Of a stretch of 64,000 nucleotides of DNA, positions 38,600-51,600 are shown in pieces; position 1 is the stretch's first letter; each line of letters begins with the position of its first letter. The notes under the pieces are model-generated. The model was not told the origin of the DNA. It saw only the letters and a list, made by a program, of their open reading frames with translations, and did no database searches. This stretch comes from Sipunculus nudus. Taxonomy: Eukaryota > Annelida > Sipuncula > Golfingiida > Sipunculidae. The stretch is from NCBI GenBank assembly GCA_026874595.1, contig CM049316.1, forward strand, positions 68,226,676 to 68,290,675. Reading direction: 5' to 3'. Position numbers and translations under genes: made by a program.

Positions 38600-40130
38600 A
38601 TTTTTCATTTAATGTTCTTTGTAATGTGTTTGTGATTAGAATCGAAATAATAATAATTTTAAATAAAAAATAAATAATTTTAAATTAATTTTTGTTACTT
38701 TTTATATATTTTTTTAAATAAAAAGACTACATTTTATTTTGATTGATATCAATGATCATAAATTATCTTAATAAGCAATAAATATTATCATTTTTAGTTT
38801 TAATTCTATTGCTATTATAATGATAACATCTTCCAAATGTATCTGTACCGTTGTACGTACAATTAAAAGTGTGCTTTTGTGATCAGTATAAATGATAAAA
38901 TGATAACTGATAAGCTTTGATAATTGATAAATGAGTGAACAATTCTTGGGACTTTTTTTTAGGTTTCTCACAAGAATTCCTGGGTTAGACCCTCCCCTTT
39001 CAAAAATCCTGGATCCGCCATTGTATAACCTTCAAATAACCACAGTATTTGCCAGAGTCAATGTTTCCCAGAAACACATATGAACAAGAATTCCGCAGGG
39101 CCACACCGCATAATTAACAGACAGCGGTTTAGGCCTATATTTTGACCCCATCCCGTCCGTCTGCTGGGAATCAACAACCTCAAGTTGATGTTTAAATATA
39201 TTCGCAATTTTAGCGGATTCTGGAACAATTTATATTGCAACCTTTAGGTAAGTTGTAATTATACATATGCTCGACTGCATCATTTTGCTACACTGTCACG
39301 TATAGCTGCTTGATTACAGAATAATCAATACTTCTATCTCAGGCCTGTAAATGAATTCGAGCAGGCGTAAAATTGTCAAATAGCAATACTGCCGGTAGTA
39401 AGGTTACTCAAGTGCATGTATCACGTAATGGGTCACGGCGCTTAGTTGAATTAACCTAAGACATTCATAAATGTAGGCCTATTAAGTCCTGGCATTACAG
39501 AAAATTTCAATTTATACTGTTGCAAACGCTATGTACAGCCACTTGGCAATATTATTCAGTTCCGCATGTACAGTCAATTGACTCTTAATTCTTAATACAA
39601 TGTCATGTGATACTGCTTGGGCATCCACAATGACTATATATTCTGAGGCCGATGAATAATGAATTTACATACATGTTTAAGTTTTATATATTATATAGTT
39701 CAATTTTTTTTATCAAATATATATTTATTATGAATTATATATCAAAATATATATTTATTATGAATTATATATCCATATTATATATATTAATTTTTAAAAA
39801 TGAATTATAAATTAGTTAAAAAAAAATAACCAGAAAATATAAGTTGATTCCGCATTATCAAATATTTCAAGATGGACACAATTATGTTAAAAAAGAAGTG
39901 ATTTCCCATTCTGCTGAGGCAGGAAAATAAAGAACAAACTTGCAATAGATCATACTTTTTAATCGTATATCTAAAAATATAAGATGATTCAAAATTATAA
40001 TTTGCATCATTATTTATCCATAATTTGGTTCATATAGTGTCAATATATGCAGGCACGTGATTGAATATTTATTTCTTAGATAATTAATTTTTTTAAACTT
40101 AATTCAAAAGGATTTTTATCATGGAAAAGA
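38600..40130. other. AT-rich intergenic DNA
   Basis: Very AT-rich with short palindromic AT stretches (39700-39800). A repeat fragment at 38960-39020 ('agaccctcccctttcaaaaa') relates to 13981-14105. No gene. Confidence 0.5.
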
Positions 40131-40146
40131 CTAGAAAATCCATAAT

Positions 40147-40545
40147 GCCACAACATGGTATCTTCTGAATCACTTCTTGGATCACCATTAAAAATGTATT
40201 ATACATTGTAATGGAAAGAGATTTAAAATTTAAAATGCATGCTTAATTTTATGAACTAAAATAAATGATTCAGTATACAACTGATTAAAAATTTCATTTT
40301 CAAATCAGAGAGCACACTTTCACTTGGACTCAGGATAAACAATATAGTCATGCTAATTATTGAAGGCTTCTCATTATTAATTAAATACTGAGATTAATAT
40401 TCAATGTCACACATTTTAAAAAAGAGCGCAAACACTTTGGAACTTCAATTTTGGTACCTCCGGCATGCATTCCTCGCATAATGAATACCTACACTTTTAA
40501 AGCAATACGTCACTTTGTAGCTACATTATTATATGGGCATGCACA
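40147..40545. repeat. Dispersed repeat, partner of 27713-28073
   Basis: Ordered short matches over nearly 400 bp, as given at the partner entry. It is followed at about 40800-40870 by text of the palindrome family ('tataggtcatattgacctaa'). Confidence 0.6.
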
Positions 40546-41223
40546 ATGATCACTTTCAGGTTTCAAAAGATACTGTCAGAAACCTCCTGTATTACAAGTA
40601 TGAGGGCTGAAGGCCCAACGGTTACAAATGATGCCCTGTCTGACTTTCAGGGTGCCAAAAAATTATTTATTACAGTTCACAGGAAATAGACCACACTGAT
40701 CTAAATCCAGTGTAAAAAAATACGATATAGGAACGTCCCCAGAGGTACATTGATTACAATTTATGACCTTCTGACTCCCGTGGTGCTTAAATCCTATTTT
40801 ACCCCCATATATCTCACAGAATATAGGTCATATTGACCTAATTAAAGATTCCAAGCACATCTCACAAGGACCAGCCCGGATTTTTAGGAAGCATTTGGAA
40901 ATCCTAAGGTAAAGGGCAGTAAGAACACTTACTGCTCTTTACCTAAGGATGAGCATATATTCCGTAAAATGACATCGAAGATACTGCTATATGTTCGTGA
41001 TAGTTAAACAAATTTCCTTCTGAATAACTAAGATGGATGAATCTTTCTCCGACAAGCAGATGAATTATATGCCTCTTTAGAAAAGACATATAACAAATTA
41101 AAACATAACAGAATAGATTGTGGATATAGTTGTTTTTCCCCTTAAAATACTTATCGACCATCAATTCTTTATACAACCCTGTAGCAGGAAAAACTTGACA
41201 CTTTGGTAAAATACGGACACGAC

Positions 41224-41226
<3 letters not shown>

Positions 41227-41290
<64 letters not shown>
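41227..41290 (+). repeat. (TA)n-(GA)n microsatellite
   Basis: About 30 bases of TA followed by about 34 bases of GA. Confidence 0.95.
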
Positions 41291-41291
<1 letters not shown>

Positions 41292-41299
41292 AGTTTAGG

Positions 41300-43360
41300 T
41301 TATCTTAGGGAAATAGAAACTGTTAAGCCAGAAAGTGAACATGCTGACAGTCCTGGTTAGTCATCTGTGGAAAGTCCAGGATTAGGTTAATTAACTTATA
41401 TTCTCTGGGTACAGAAAGACATCTCGGAAGTGAAGTATACATTCAGTAAAACATTAAACAATAGACCACATTTAATATAAGTTAGATTGATTGTTATGAA
41501 ATTCAGAATTCAGAATTCTCGCTCTATATTCAGAAGGGTCCAAATAATATCCTCAATATTTTTGAAGTTCCAGCTTGACAAACAGCGTCCAAACAGGTCA
41601 TCTTGGACGAAAGTACAGGCTTTACTTGCAATTTTGAGAATCACATATTTCAGCCATAGGTGTATCCTTCCACTGAGCAGAAATGGCAAAATGGGATCGG
41701 CAGCCCATTGCATATCCAAACTTTATATGCCACTAGATTGTCTTGGGTATGGGGATAAGAAATAACTATCATGTACTCTTACAGTTACGGGGGTAATTTT
41801 TCAGTATATATAAATAAATTTAGTAAATTAATACAGGATCAGACTTTTCGGGAAGGGCTCTGTATGATTTTATGAAATATGATCTAACAATTGATCCCTG
41901 AAAATCTTGAGATGCTGCTGAAGACTGGTACCACCATTGTAATGTTTCCATATTTAATCATTTTTCTTGTATTTTTAAAAGCGACACTTATTCCTCTCCC
42001 AACAGAGGACACTTCGTTTTAGACGCAAAGATCACGCTTCACATAAAGAAATATTCGATTTTTCACAAAATTTCAGCATACCTGACCGTAAATAGTTGAC
42101 ATATATTTTTGCTATAGGAAGCAAAGACACAAGTTGTAATACTTCAGAAGCTCAGAATATGGATCATTACCCGAGCATAAAGTTAGACCATCAGCCGAGA
42201 GAAGTTAAATCTTTTCATGCAGACAGGCTGTGGTAATTTTTTCCGGCATATCCCAAATAAAGTAATTTAAAGGTCTTTACGTTACACGTTCTCATTGGGG
42301 AAACTGAACTTAGTATGATGTCAGGTTAAGCGGATTTCAGACATCAAAGAACATGATAGTTAACCTTAATTGAAATATCTAAACAAACTTTGCCTGTAGC
42401 TGAATACAGTCTTAGGTTCATATTTCTATAATCATGTCCTAATGTTAATATCAATATTATCTTTATTCTTGAAACAATGTTATTATTTGCTAAACGAATT
42501 ATTGACTGTTCTGGTCGATTTCAGTGCTATAAATATATTAAAATAATCGTCTGAGTGGAAACATTAATAGACATTTATGTCATCATCAAAACATAGACTA
42601 ACTTCATTGTTCAAGTTCTGGTTGATGATCATGTTTGAGATGGTACATTTACAAAAATCAAAATAAATCCACCCATATAGGGAAAATATTATAGATTATT
42701 TTAAACAAAATACCTAGAGGAAAATATATCTACTTGTTTTAGTAGGAATCCCTATGAAGATGCGCATCTGTGGTTTATTTTTATTATGCCTTATTTTGTT
42801 AACAAGTCATCGCAAAATATTACCGAAGTTTTGGCTTAAAATTGCAATTTGTGAGGTTGTGGCCATGGTTTTAAGGTGATGTTTACGTCGGTCTAGAAAA
42901 TTTTAGTGTTAATGATGTGATATGACACTTGAACGACTTTGAAAGGGTAATTATTCAAATTCAGAATCATTGACTGTGCAGTTACTGCTTTTTGCCTTTT
43001 GGACGTAATGTATAATCGCTACTGCAGTCATGAGGTAAAAGACAGTTCTCGCATTATTTAAAATATTAATGGCTGGAATGCTTCCTCCAGTAACCAGGTA
43101 AATACTGCTATATATCGTACATTCAAAATATGAAGTTCGGTAACTGCTGATAATGGCCTTAATGGGACACTTAAAACACTTTAAAGGGCGATTACTCAAA
43201 ATCATCTTTAGAGCACTAATTAGGGCAGCATAAGTTTCAAAGTCCAATGGTTCAGATGTGTGCTTAGCGCCAGATCGGCCCTCTGACATTATAGCCAGAT
43301 TACTGGCTCACTGAGTCGTATTTGTCACGGCTAATGTGTGCTGTGTTCTGACTATCAGAT
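41300..43360. other. Intergenic, no gene recognised
   Basis: Open frames at 41487-41765 (+) and 41510-41719 (-) overlap but show no domain or splice support. Otherwise AT-rich unique DNA. Confidence 0.35.
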
Positions 43361-43394
43361 TGCCAAAAATCGTGTTTTCGCCAATGGCTCACAG

Positions 43395-43760
43395 ACCATA
43401 GGTTACCATCGCATATCTTGGTTTTCCAGGAGAGCTGATTTCAAGTTTCCATGGAAATTGGCCAGGGACTTACAAGGATGCTACTTGAGAAGGTTCTAGG
43501 TCAAACGGTTCAACTTTAACCAAACTATGCTTCAATAGCTCACAGAACATAGGATACCGTGACATTATTTAAGGTTTCAAAGAGATAAGCCCGGGACCTC
43601 CCTAGATCTAGAGTAAGAAGTTTCTCAGGTCAACGCCGGGTTACGTTGGCGCTCTGTGCCCTGTTTACGGACATTCGGACGGTTCGAGAGACGGACGGCC
43701 GACAGACAAACGGTTAGCGCTTTTGCTCAGACCTAAAGTGAATGAGTAAAAAAAAAACTC
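43395..43760 (+). repeat. Diverged unit of palindrome-family repeat
   Basis: 'ggctcacagaccataggtta', 'tttcaagtttccatggaaat', 'gaaggttctaggtcaaacgg', an ACGG block near 43675 and a degenerate 'gctcag..aagtgaatgagt' end. Same order of parts as the 336 bp units. A poly-G run follows at 43765-43780. Confidence 0.7.
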
Positions 43761-44557
43761 TTGTGGGGGGGGGGGGGGGGTCGTGGATGCTAGTAGTTGT
43801 ATCAATGTGTACAAACACTGATGTGCTCGATCTATGCTTGGAATAATCAGGTTTGCCGTATTTTGTTTTCTCTTATTCAAGATTAAAAAACAAATGTGTG
43901 TAGAAAGAACGGAGTGCAAGGCAGGCTATGTATAATGACAGTACTAGTATATAATTTCCAAACCGAGATGACATCATTAAAACCACCAGCCACAAGCATG
44001 TAACCACGATGACACGTTTGATATTTCATCACGGAATGTCGGATAATAAGCATAGTTAACCATACATAGCACCATATCTCGGAACAGCTATAGCTAAGAT
44101 GTGGATAGTTTAAATAGGTTTATAGAAGTAATGGTGGTGCCGGGGTAACATTCTGTGCAACCAATCTGCCTAAAAAAGGCGGAGTTTTAATAATTGTGTT
44201 ATATAAATTTAGAGAATAGAGATTCAGATGCAAAAAACTTTGGAACACTGTCAGCGTGTTTGGTAATTTATTATGCCTAGACGATATATGTATTTATTAA
44301 AATTTTGATTACAGATTACACTTCTGTGCTGGAGAATTCAGGATTGAAATCTGATCCTGTCGGATTTTAAACTTGACCAGCCCAGATTAGAACCCTAGAA
44401 TCCGTATCTACTCATCGGAAGATTGGATTCTTATATGACTGGGAATAACAGAGGAACTGATTTTAAAACCATAATTTTAATTTGTATGATATTGAATTTG
44501 TTATATATTTCCCTCTGTATATTGCAACCAGCAATTGCCTTTACACATTAACCATTA

Positions 44558-44590
<33 letters not shown>
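44558..44590 (+). repeat. (CA)n-(TA)n microsatellite
   Basis: About 23 bases of CA then TA. Confidence 0.92.
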
Positions 44591-45697
44591 CTAGCAATAA
44601 AAATTCAGTGACAAGTTAACAGTTAAAGTGAGCTTGCATTCTGGTAGAAAGTCACCTTGTTATATGCTGATTTCCAATACAAAGAAACTTCTTGATAAAT
44701 CGTGAACCATGCTTCAAATTACTAGTAGTCAAGAGGCATATGTAATCTACATAAATTGTGTCTGCTCTTCGTTTTCAGTGTTTAATACTTTATGACACTA
44801 CAATGAATAAAACAAAATTAAAAAAAAAAGGATTACAAACTTGGCGGATTTCTAGAATTTTTATAACCTCTAACTTTTGGTATACTGACCATTTCTCCTT
44901 GAACATGGCATACAAGTTATTTCGACAATACTCGTTGTCAATGTAAAAACGGGTGAACTTGATCTTGATCTACAGGGTCAAATTAGCGGAGTCATAATTC
45001 CTAATTTAAGGGTTTCCTGTGAAAGTGATCACCTTTATATTCTTCTTATTTTATATAACACTAAATGAGTTCAATGGGCTTCTCTCTCTCATTTGCAGTT
45101 TTTCTCAATAATATGAATATTTTAATCATTATTATAATTGTACTGATTTATTGAATTTAATCTTTCCTTCATTCAAATCTCTGCATTACCACGTGACATT
45201 TCACACATAACAAGCCTTTGTTCCAACGATGCCCAGTACTAATTGCATAATCTCCTAGCCATGGTCACTGGCCCCCTTGTTTATACAGGCGAGGCTCACT
45301 GTTAATCTTATCAGGGTTAACGTTAACGGGGTGAGCGTGATGTTATGTTAGCCACGAGCACACACACATGATATCACGATATAGATAATGTATATAATTA
45401 CACTGTATGTTGACTTATTCTTGCATTTATCAGGAGTATATTCAAATTGCCCATTCATTGGATTGGCCAATTTTTCGGGGTTGAGTTCACCGTACCCCTC
45501 TGACCAATGGAGTGAATGGGGTGACGTGATTGATTGTACTCCAATGAGCGTAAGAAAGAGATCAAAAGCCAGGGTGTGATTATGTGCGAAACAGATTCCT
45601 TTCGGCCACTCTGCCCTTAGGACAATTTTTATGTATTGACATTTTTATACTAATTATTGGATGCTACTGAAGAATAAAAATTGTTACCTTAGTTGCC

Positions 45698-46930
45698 GAA
45701 TTCTACGGTGGCTCGTATAGGACATGCAAAAAATTATTTTTTATCTCGTTCCCACGCGATAGTATCTCGTAGCCACGCGATAATTATCTCGTTCCCACGA
45801 GATAGTATCTCTTTCCCATGCGATAATTATCTCGTTCCCACGCGATAGTATCTTGTGGCCACGCGATAATTATCTCGTTCTTACGAGATAGTATTTCGTG
45901 ACCACGCGATAATGATCTCGTTCCCACGAGGTAGTATCTCGTTCCCACGCGATTATTATCTCGTTCCCACGCGATAGTATCTCGTTCCTACGCGATAATT
46001 ATCTCGTTCCCACGCGTGGCCACGCGTTAGTATGCCATGCTATAGCTTAATTCCTCATTTGGACAAGGATGTTTGTGGTCTGTTTTATATCGAGCGTCGA
46101 TGCAGCTTAAATTGTTTGTATGTATTTCGTTGTATGATTGTTTGCGCCGAATGCTTTGAGGTAAATTTCAACAGTTTTCATTGCGTTGGTTCACCATTTT
46201 ATTGCGTGGGTTCAACTAGCCCATTTTTATTTGTTCATGGAAAACTGTATTGAGTTTGTTTTAGGGTAAGGGTGATATAAACCCTGGTGTACCAAACATG
46301 AATTAAACGGAAACACTTGTTTGTATTTTACCTTTCCCAGAAAATCTTATTTTTAGGACTAGGGTTGGGGTTATTTAATTTCGGGTATACCGAACAGGGT
46401 AAACAACATGTCGGTTTGTGTTATGTCTCAAGGGAGAAGCTAACAACAAAAGGTCTCAGCGATGCCACTTCATTATATCATTTCAGGTCTCAGCATATTA
46501 AGTCCGCTCTAAAATCATGCAAATAATTGACCATAGTCTTCATCCATTGTATAGAATCATGCCTCTAGGATTTAAGATGTAGGTCTTACTGTATTATCTA
46601 TCTACACTAACGCGTGGGAACGAGATAATTATCGCGTGGCTACGATATACTATCGCGTGGGAACGAGATAATTTTCGCGTGGCCACGATATACTATCTCG
46701 TTGGAACGAGATAATTATCGCGTGGCCACGATATACTATCTCGTGGGAACGAGATAATTATCGCGTGGCCACGATATACTATCGCGTGGGAACGAGATAA
46801 TTCTCGCGTGGGAACGAGATACTATCTCGTGGGAACGAGATAATTATCGCGTGGCCACGAAATACTATCGCGTGGGAACGAGATAAAAAATTATTTTGGT
46901 GCATGTCCTATACGAGCCACCGTAGAATTC
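45698..46930. mobile_element. Non-autonomous element with long inverted ends of ATCTCGTTCCCACGCGAT units
   Basis: Left end 'gaattctacggtggctcgta' and right end its exact inverse. About 45740-46025 and 46610-46885 are inverted arrays of short units such as 'atctcgttcccacgcgat' and 'atctcgtggccacgcgataa'. Each unit is itself partly palindromic. The unique core (46030-46600) has no recognisable protein. GAATTC at the edges may be target duplication or part of the ends. Confidence 0.85.
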
Positions 46931-46939
46931 GTCTGTCGT

Positions 46940-47423
46940 GGCTGTGTGCTACAAATGCCACACACTAGTTTGAGTGAGAGTGTGAGTTGGGGAATGCAGA
47001 GTTTATATAAAGTCACAGAACTTTATAACTTAATAAGTTAACCTCAAATTGGATAGACACAATGTTTGAACAATATTCAGAGGAGTGGTGACCTTTGGTG
47101 ACATTGATCTTATTCGTCTCTTGTACAACCTGTATCGACCACTCATGATTGGATTCAGTCTTCAGACATGTCTGACCCATGGCTTATGGAAGAACTCTGT
47201 CGACTTTGGTGTCAGAAGATCAAAGGTCAAGACTGTATCTGAAGATTCTCTGAATAAGGCTTTCAGATGATAAAATTCCTGTTACAAGTGTTATGCAAAA
47301 ATGTTATGCCAGTCATCTGAGCATTATGCCCCATGGGTCACTTGTTATTATAAACCCTAGTCTTAAATGCATAAACCCATTATGTATTATAAAATGTTTC
47401 ACTGCAATGTACCCTCTAACAAT

Positions 47424-47455
<32 letters not shown>

Positions 47456-48303
47456 ATGGGTTTTCATAATATAATTTAGGCTGCCAGGGAGCCCAACCAT
47501 GTATGAAGCAGGAAGAAATACCAGGGGCGCCAACACAAGTGAGTTTAAGGTGTAAATTTTTAAACCCGTATTGTAGGATTTTTCCCACAGATAATATAAA
47601 ACAACACCGAATTTTAGGTTTAAATTACCAAGTTGCCGAAATAACTGTCCTTTAAATTATACTGCCAGTCTGATAGTTACACATGATAAAGAGGGAGCTA
47701 GAAGGGTCGCGGCAGGCTACTGAACTTCGCCTTATGTCGATTATCCTTTAGCCCCTTAACACGTCTAAATGAATAAACCTAGTGCTGACAAGACGTGGGC
47801 CAATGGCGGTCTGTCTTAATCATCTTTCACCCCTACAGCGTGGACAGAATTCTTCAATTAAAGGTTTCTGTTTCAGGATGATTATGATAATTCTCGTAGC
47901 AGTCTAAGTAAGGCTCCAAATCGTCTACCTTGTGCTTGCGCATGTTGTTCTCTTTCAAATTATCTCTTCAAGGCATTTCTTAAAAAAGGATATATAGAAC
48001 CTCCGAATTTCGGACACCGACGGGACCGGACATTTCCCCGCGATAGAAAGGTGCACTTAGTAGGGAGGGTATAGAATTCGGAATCTATTAAGAAACTGCC
48101 CAGCATTGACCATAAATAGCAGGTGGCCTTAGCAGAGAGGTGCCCGTAAGGAGAGGTTCCGCAGTATGTATTTATGTATTTCTATATAGAGATATAGTCA
48201 TTCAGCTTTAGATATTTTGGATATTTAGAACAGGTATAATTGTTGTTGTTACACATGATAACCATGATAACCAATCATATGAGAGTTCACTTATCCATTT
48301 CAG
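46940..48303. other. Intergenic / upstream of CARD gene
   Basis: A (CA)n-(TA)n tract at 47423-47456. 47988-48168 has loosely inverted ends ('agaacctcc' and 'ggaggttcc'-like) and may be a MITE. The first exon and start codon of the CARD gene should lie here or upstream but were not identified. Confidence 0.4.
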
Positions 48304-48663
48304 GTACCGCTTCTGGCAAGGACAAATACGGTCAAACTCTAGAGCAGAATATATCGCTGATCAGAGGCAATATTAAAAATTTTAACTCCGTGGTGAAACA
48401 ATTTCAGACACGAAAAGTGTTAAAGGACGCCCAAGCAGAGAGTTTACTGAACAACAACAGCGTGGATGGTTTAATAAGTCATATAATCATCGGTGGTAAG
48501 GGCGCCTTCCTTACGTTCTTGTGTATTCTTCTTAACACCAACAATACAGAGCTGCATGGAACTTTACTCGAGAAATATACTGCTTTGGAGGGTGGTGGTA
48601 CGGATGAAGGCGGTGAAACAAGCACCCAGACTGAACCGACAGAGAACATGCAATCTTCCGATG
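48304..48663 (+). CDS. CARD gene exon 1 (visible): CARD-like domain 1
   Basis: 360 nt, phase 1/1, acceptor CCATTTCAG, donor GTAAGA. It encodes LEQNISLIRGNIKNF, then QTRKVLKDAQAESLL and GKGAFLTFLCILLNTNN with LHGTLL, the spacing of a CARD (helix 1, loop, 'vLt..e.e.l', then 'g..aF..fl..L'). The tail is Glu/Thr/Gly-rich (linker). An open frame extends upstream of the acceptor but is probably intronic. Confidence 0.78.
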
Positions 48664-51600
48664 GTAAGAAGCTGTCGAAAACTATGCATTATTAATCATT
48701 AGACACCCAACCCCATTTAAGGTAGAGGTAGATAACTTTCAATGAGAATCATTTTCATGGAAAAGATATATTGCAAAGTTTATTGTTACCTATTCCATTT
48801 ACTTCAGCAAAAGCCTATTTATTGTAGATGATTTCTATTTATTAATGTCCCCCATACCAGGACATTATTTAATTTGAAGAAAAACTTGTTTAGATGGCTT
48901 TCCTGAAGTCAGGTAGGTCTCACCATGTCGTGTAGACTGGCCCAGTCAATGAAATGGCTCTTAATTGTTGCCTCTGACAGAGAAACCAAACGTTCTCTCA
49001 CTGTATCGCACGTATAGTGTCTGTAATTACCACTCTCTGACCCTTTTATTTCATCGACTGGTAAACTTGGGCCGTACCGGACAGTCAGCGCCACACATCA
49101 CCGCCTCGCTGAACTAAGGTCTTTCCCAGTGACGTAGGGAGTAATTATAGTGGTCTTTCCCAGAATTTTTTTTCAAAACCAACATGGGTTATCCAGTAAC
49201 CGCCTACTGTGGGCTTCTTGCTTGCTATTTATATACCCATTTGATCAGTCTTAATATTTTAAGGCCCTCGGCTATTTTGAGTACGGCAAGACTTTCAACT
49301 CTATATATAACCCTCAGCCTCAGTGAGCGAGTGTGTCACCGTTCATCAGACCATCGCCTTTCATGGCAGGCCGGTTTGAAAGTGTATCACTAGCTCAGCC
49401 AATCAGCGTGAGGTATTCAGGTCCACAAGCCGGCTGGCTGAAACGATCACGGCGATCAGCGTGTTGGCAACTCAACAGGGGCAAGACTTTCAAGTGTAAC
49501 TTGAACACTAACAAAAACACCGTACAAAAATAGATGCGACAGTATCTACAATGCACTTTAATTTGGCCCATGGACCGTAGTGTTCATCAGCAGAGATATA
49601 TCAAAGGACCAGTAGGTCCATGTATGGACTTTCTGATAACATGATTTCAGTGCGAATGTTACTAGGCGGGCTGAGCTGTCTATTACCATTGTGACCGCTG
49701 CTAGCGTCCACATAGCAACGATGCCATTCACAGGAGGCGCGACGGCCTGATATACAAATGCGAGGGAATCGTCAGGAGCCTTGTGACGCCCTAATATGCA
49801 AATATCAGGGATTCACCATACGGACTTAACAGGGCTTTAGTGATAAGAGCTCGCACTGAGTTACGTCTATCGGTACATGGAACAACGTTTTATTTTAAGC
49901 ATTTTAGTAGTAAACGTAAATACACTAAAGCCCAGGCAGGACTACATGTCGTGTCACCATCCAAGTTAGCAGGTACTGCAGTCAAGAGAGCCAATAATCT
50001 GAATGCGCTTCCTAAAATTACATATCTTAAGGAAATACAGATTGTTTATACAAGAAAGACTAAGCTATTATTTCCCCTTCTACATCAACCATTTCAGGGT
50101 TTTAAAGCACAAAGGCTCCCCTTTTAAGCTAAGCTGACTTTAAATATGTTTTGTCCGTCATCTTTTTTATATCCAGCTTTCCGTCAACTTTCTCTTAAGG
50201 AGGGCACAGATAGTAAAACTTAGACCCAGACATACCTTCCTTAAAATTCAAACCTGGTGAAATCGTTTGCAGCTCGCTTCTGAGAGCTATGCAGCAGAGA
50301 CATACTTTTGAGCAGCAGGAAAGGCAGGATTCTCTGAATATTTAAGGCAATTGAACAAAATGTGTTATGTGTCCTTTTGAAATGGGAAAATTGGCCTATC
50401 GGGTGATTAAGAAATGATTCTTTAATTTGTCTAATTTCATTTCTATTGGTCAATGTTGCGAACATTTTCATGCAAAAGCCATAATATTAAAAAAAAAATG
50501 TTTATGTTGACATAAAATTCGCTGTACTCATATCTTGGACATATCTATTGGTGATGTCAGACCATTGGCGCCACCTTTATTTTCATATATTACATTTATA
50601 CATTTTCTTGAATATAAGTTTACAGCAATGCTATATTCTCAGGTTTGAGATCATGAATTGTTCTATATCTGGTATTCTGCTCGATTAAAGATAAATCTCA
50701 TAATTAAAAGTAAAGACCGGTCTAACCAGTTTATTTTCTCCGTGATTTACCCATTTTTAGCTCAGCTGACTGTAAATCATTTGAGCTAAAGCGATCACCC
50801 TTTGTCCGTCGTCCGTCCGTCTTGCCGTCTGTCTGTTAGTCCGTCCGTCCATTAACCAGGCACAAATCGTAACCGCTGGACCTGGAATCTTCTAAATTGA
50901 CATGCAGGGAGGTCAATGAAAAATCTCCTTGGAAACCTGAATTTAGGTCTCTGTTACCCATATTTTTCAAGCTATGGGGCTCAAAATTACCCTCCAGAAT
51001 AATGGAAATTTTGAAACAAAAGCTCAAGTATCTGAAAAACTTATGCATTAATCAACACGATTCTTTGCATGGATATTGATCATGGAGTGTTTCATCAGTT
51101 TCTGCAGACTGGTGGCGCCACCTGTATTTTTTTTCGATTTTTTTACAATTTTTTACCCCTGTTTTTGAGACCTTTAAAGTTGTGGTCATCTGTTAACAGG
51201 GCACAAATCGTAATGACAGGACCTAGAATCTTGTATCTTATTTTACAGGGAGGCCCAAAAAAGTCTCCTTTGAAACCTGACATTAGGTCTCTGTTACCCA
51301 TAATCTTCGAGCTATGGGGCTCCAAAGTAACCCCCCCCCCCCCCCCCCCCCCAGAATAATGTGAAATTTGATACAAAAGCTTAAGTATCTGAACAACTTA
51401 TGCATTGATCACCATAAATCTTTGCATGGTTATTGATCATTGGGTGTTTTATCAGTATCTGCACACTGGTGGTACCACCTGTATCTTTTTGTTTTTTCCC
51501 TCTATTTTTGAGACCTTTAAAGATGCTGTCATCTCTGTTAACAGGGCACAAATCATAATAACTGGACCTAGAATCTTTTATCTTGACATGCAGGGAGGTC

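Noticed and set aside
41487-41765. Overlapping plus and minus frames of about 70-90 codons
   Set aside because: Mutual antisense overlap without motif or splice support; treated as chance.
47988-48200. TATA-like promoter of the CARD gene
   Set aside because: The 'tatataga' text lies in what looks like a MITE with inverted ends; without transcript data it is not supportable as a promoter.
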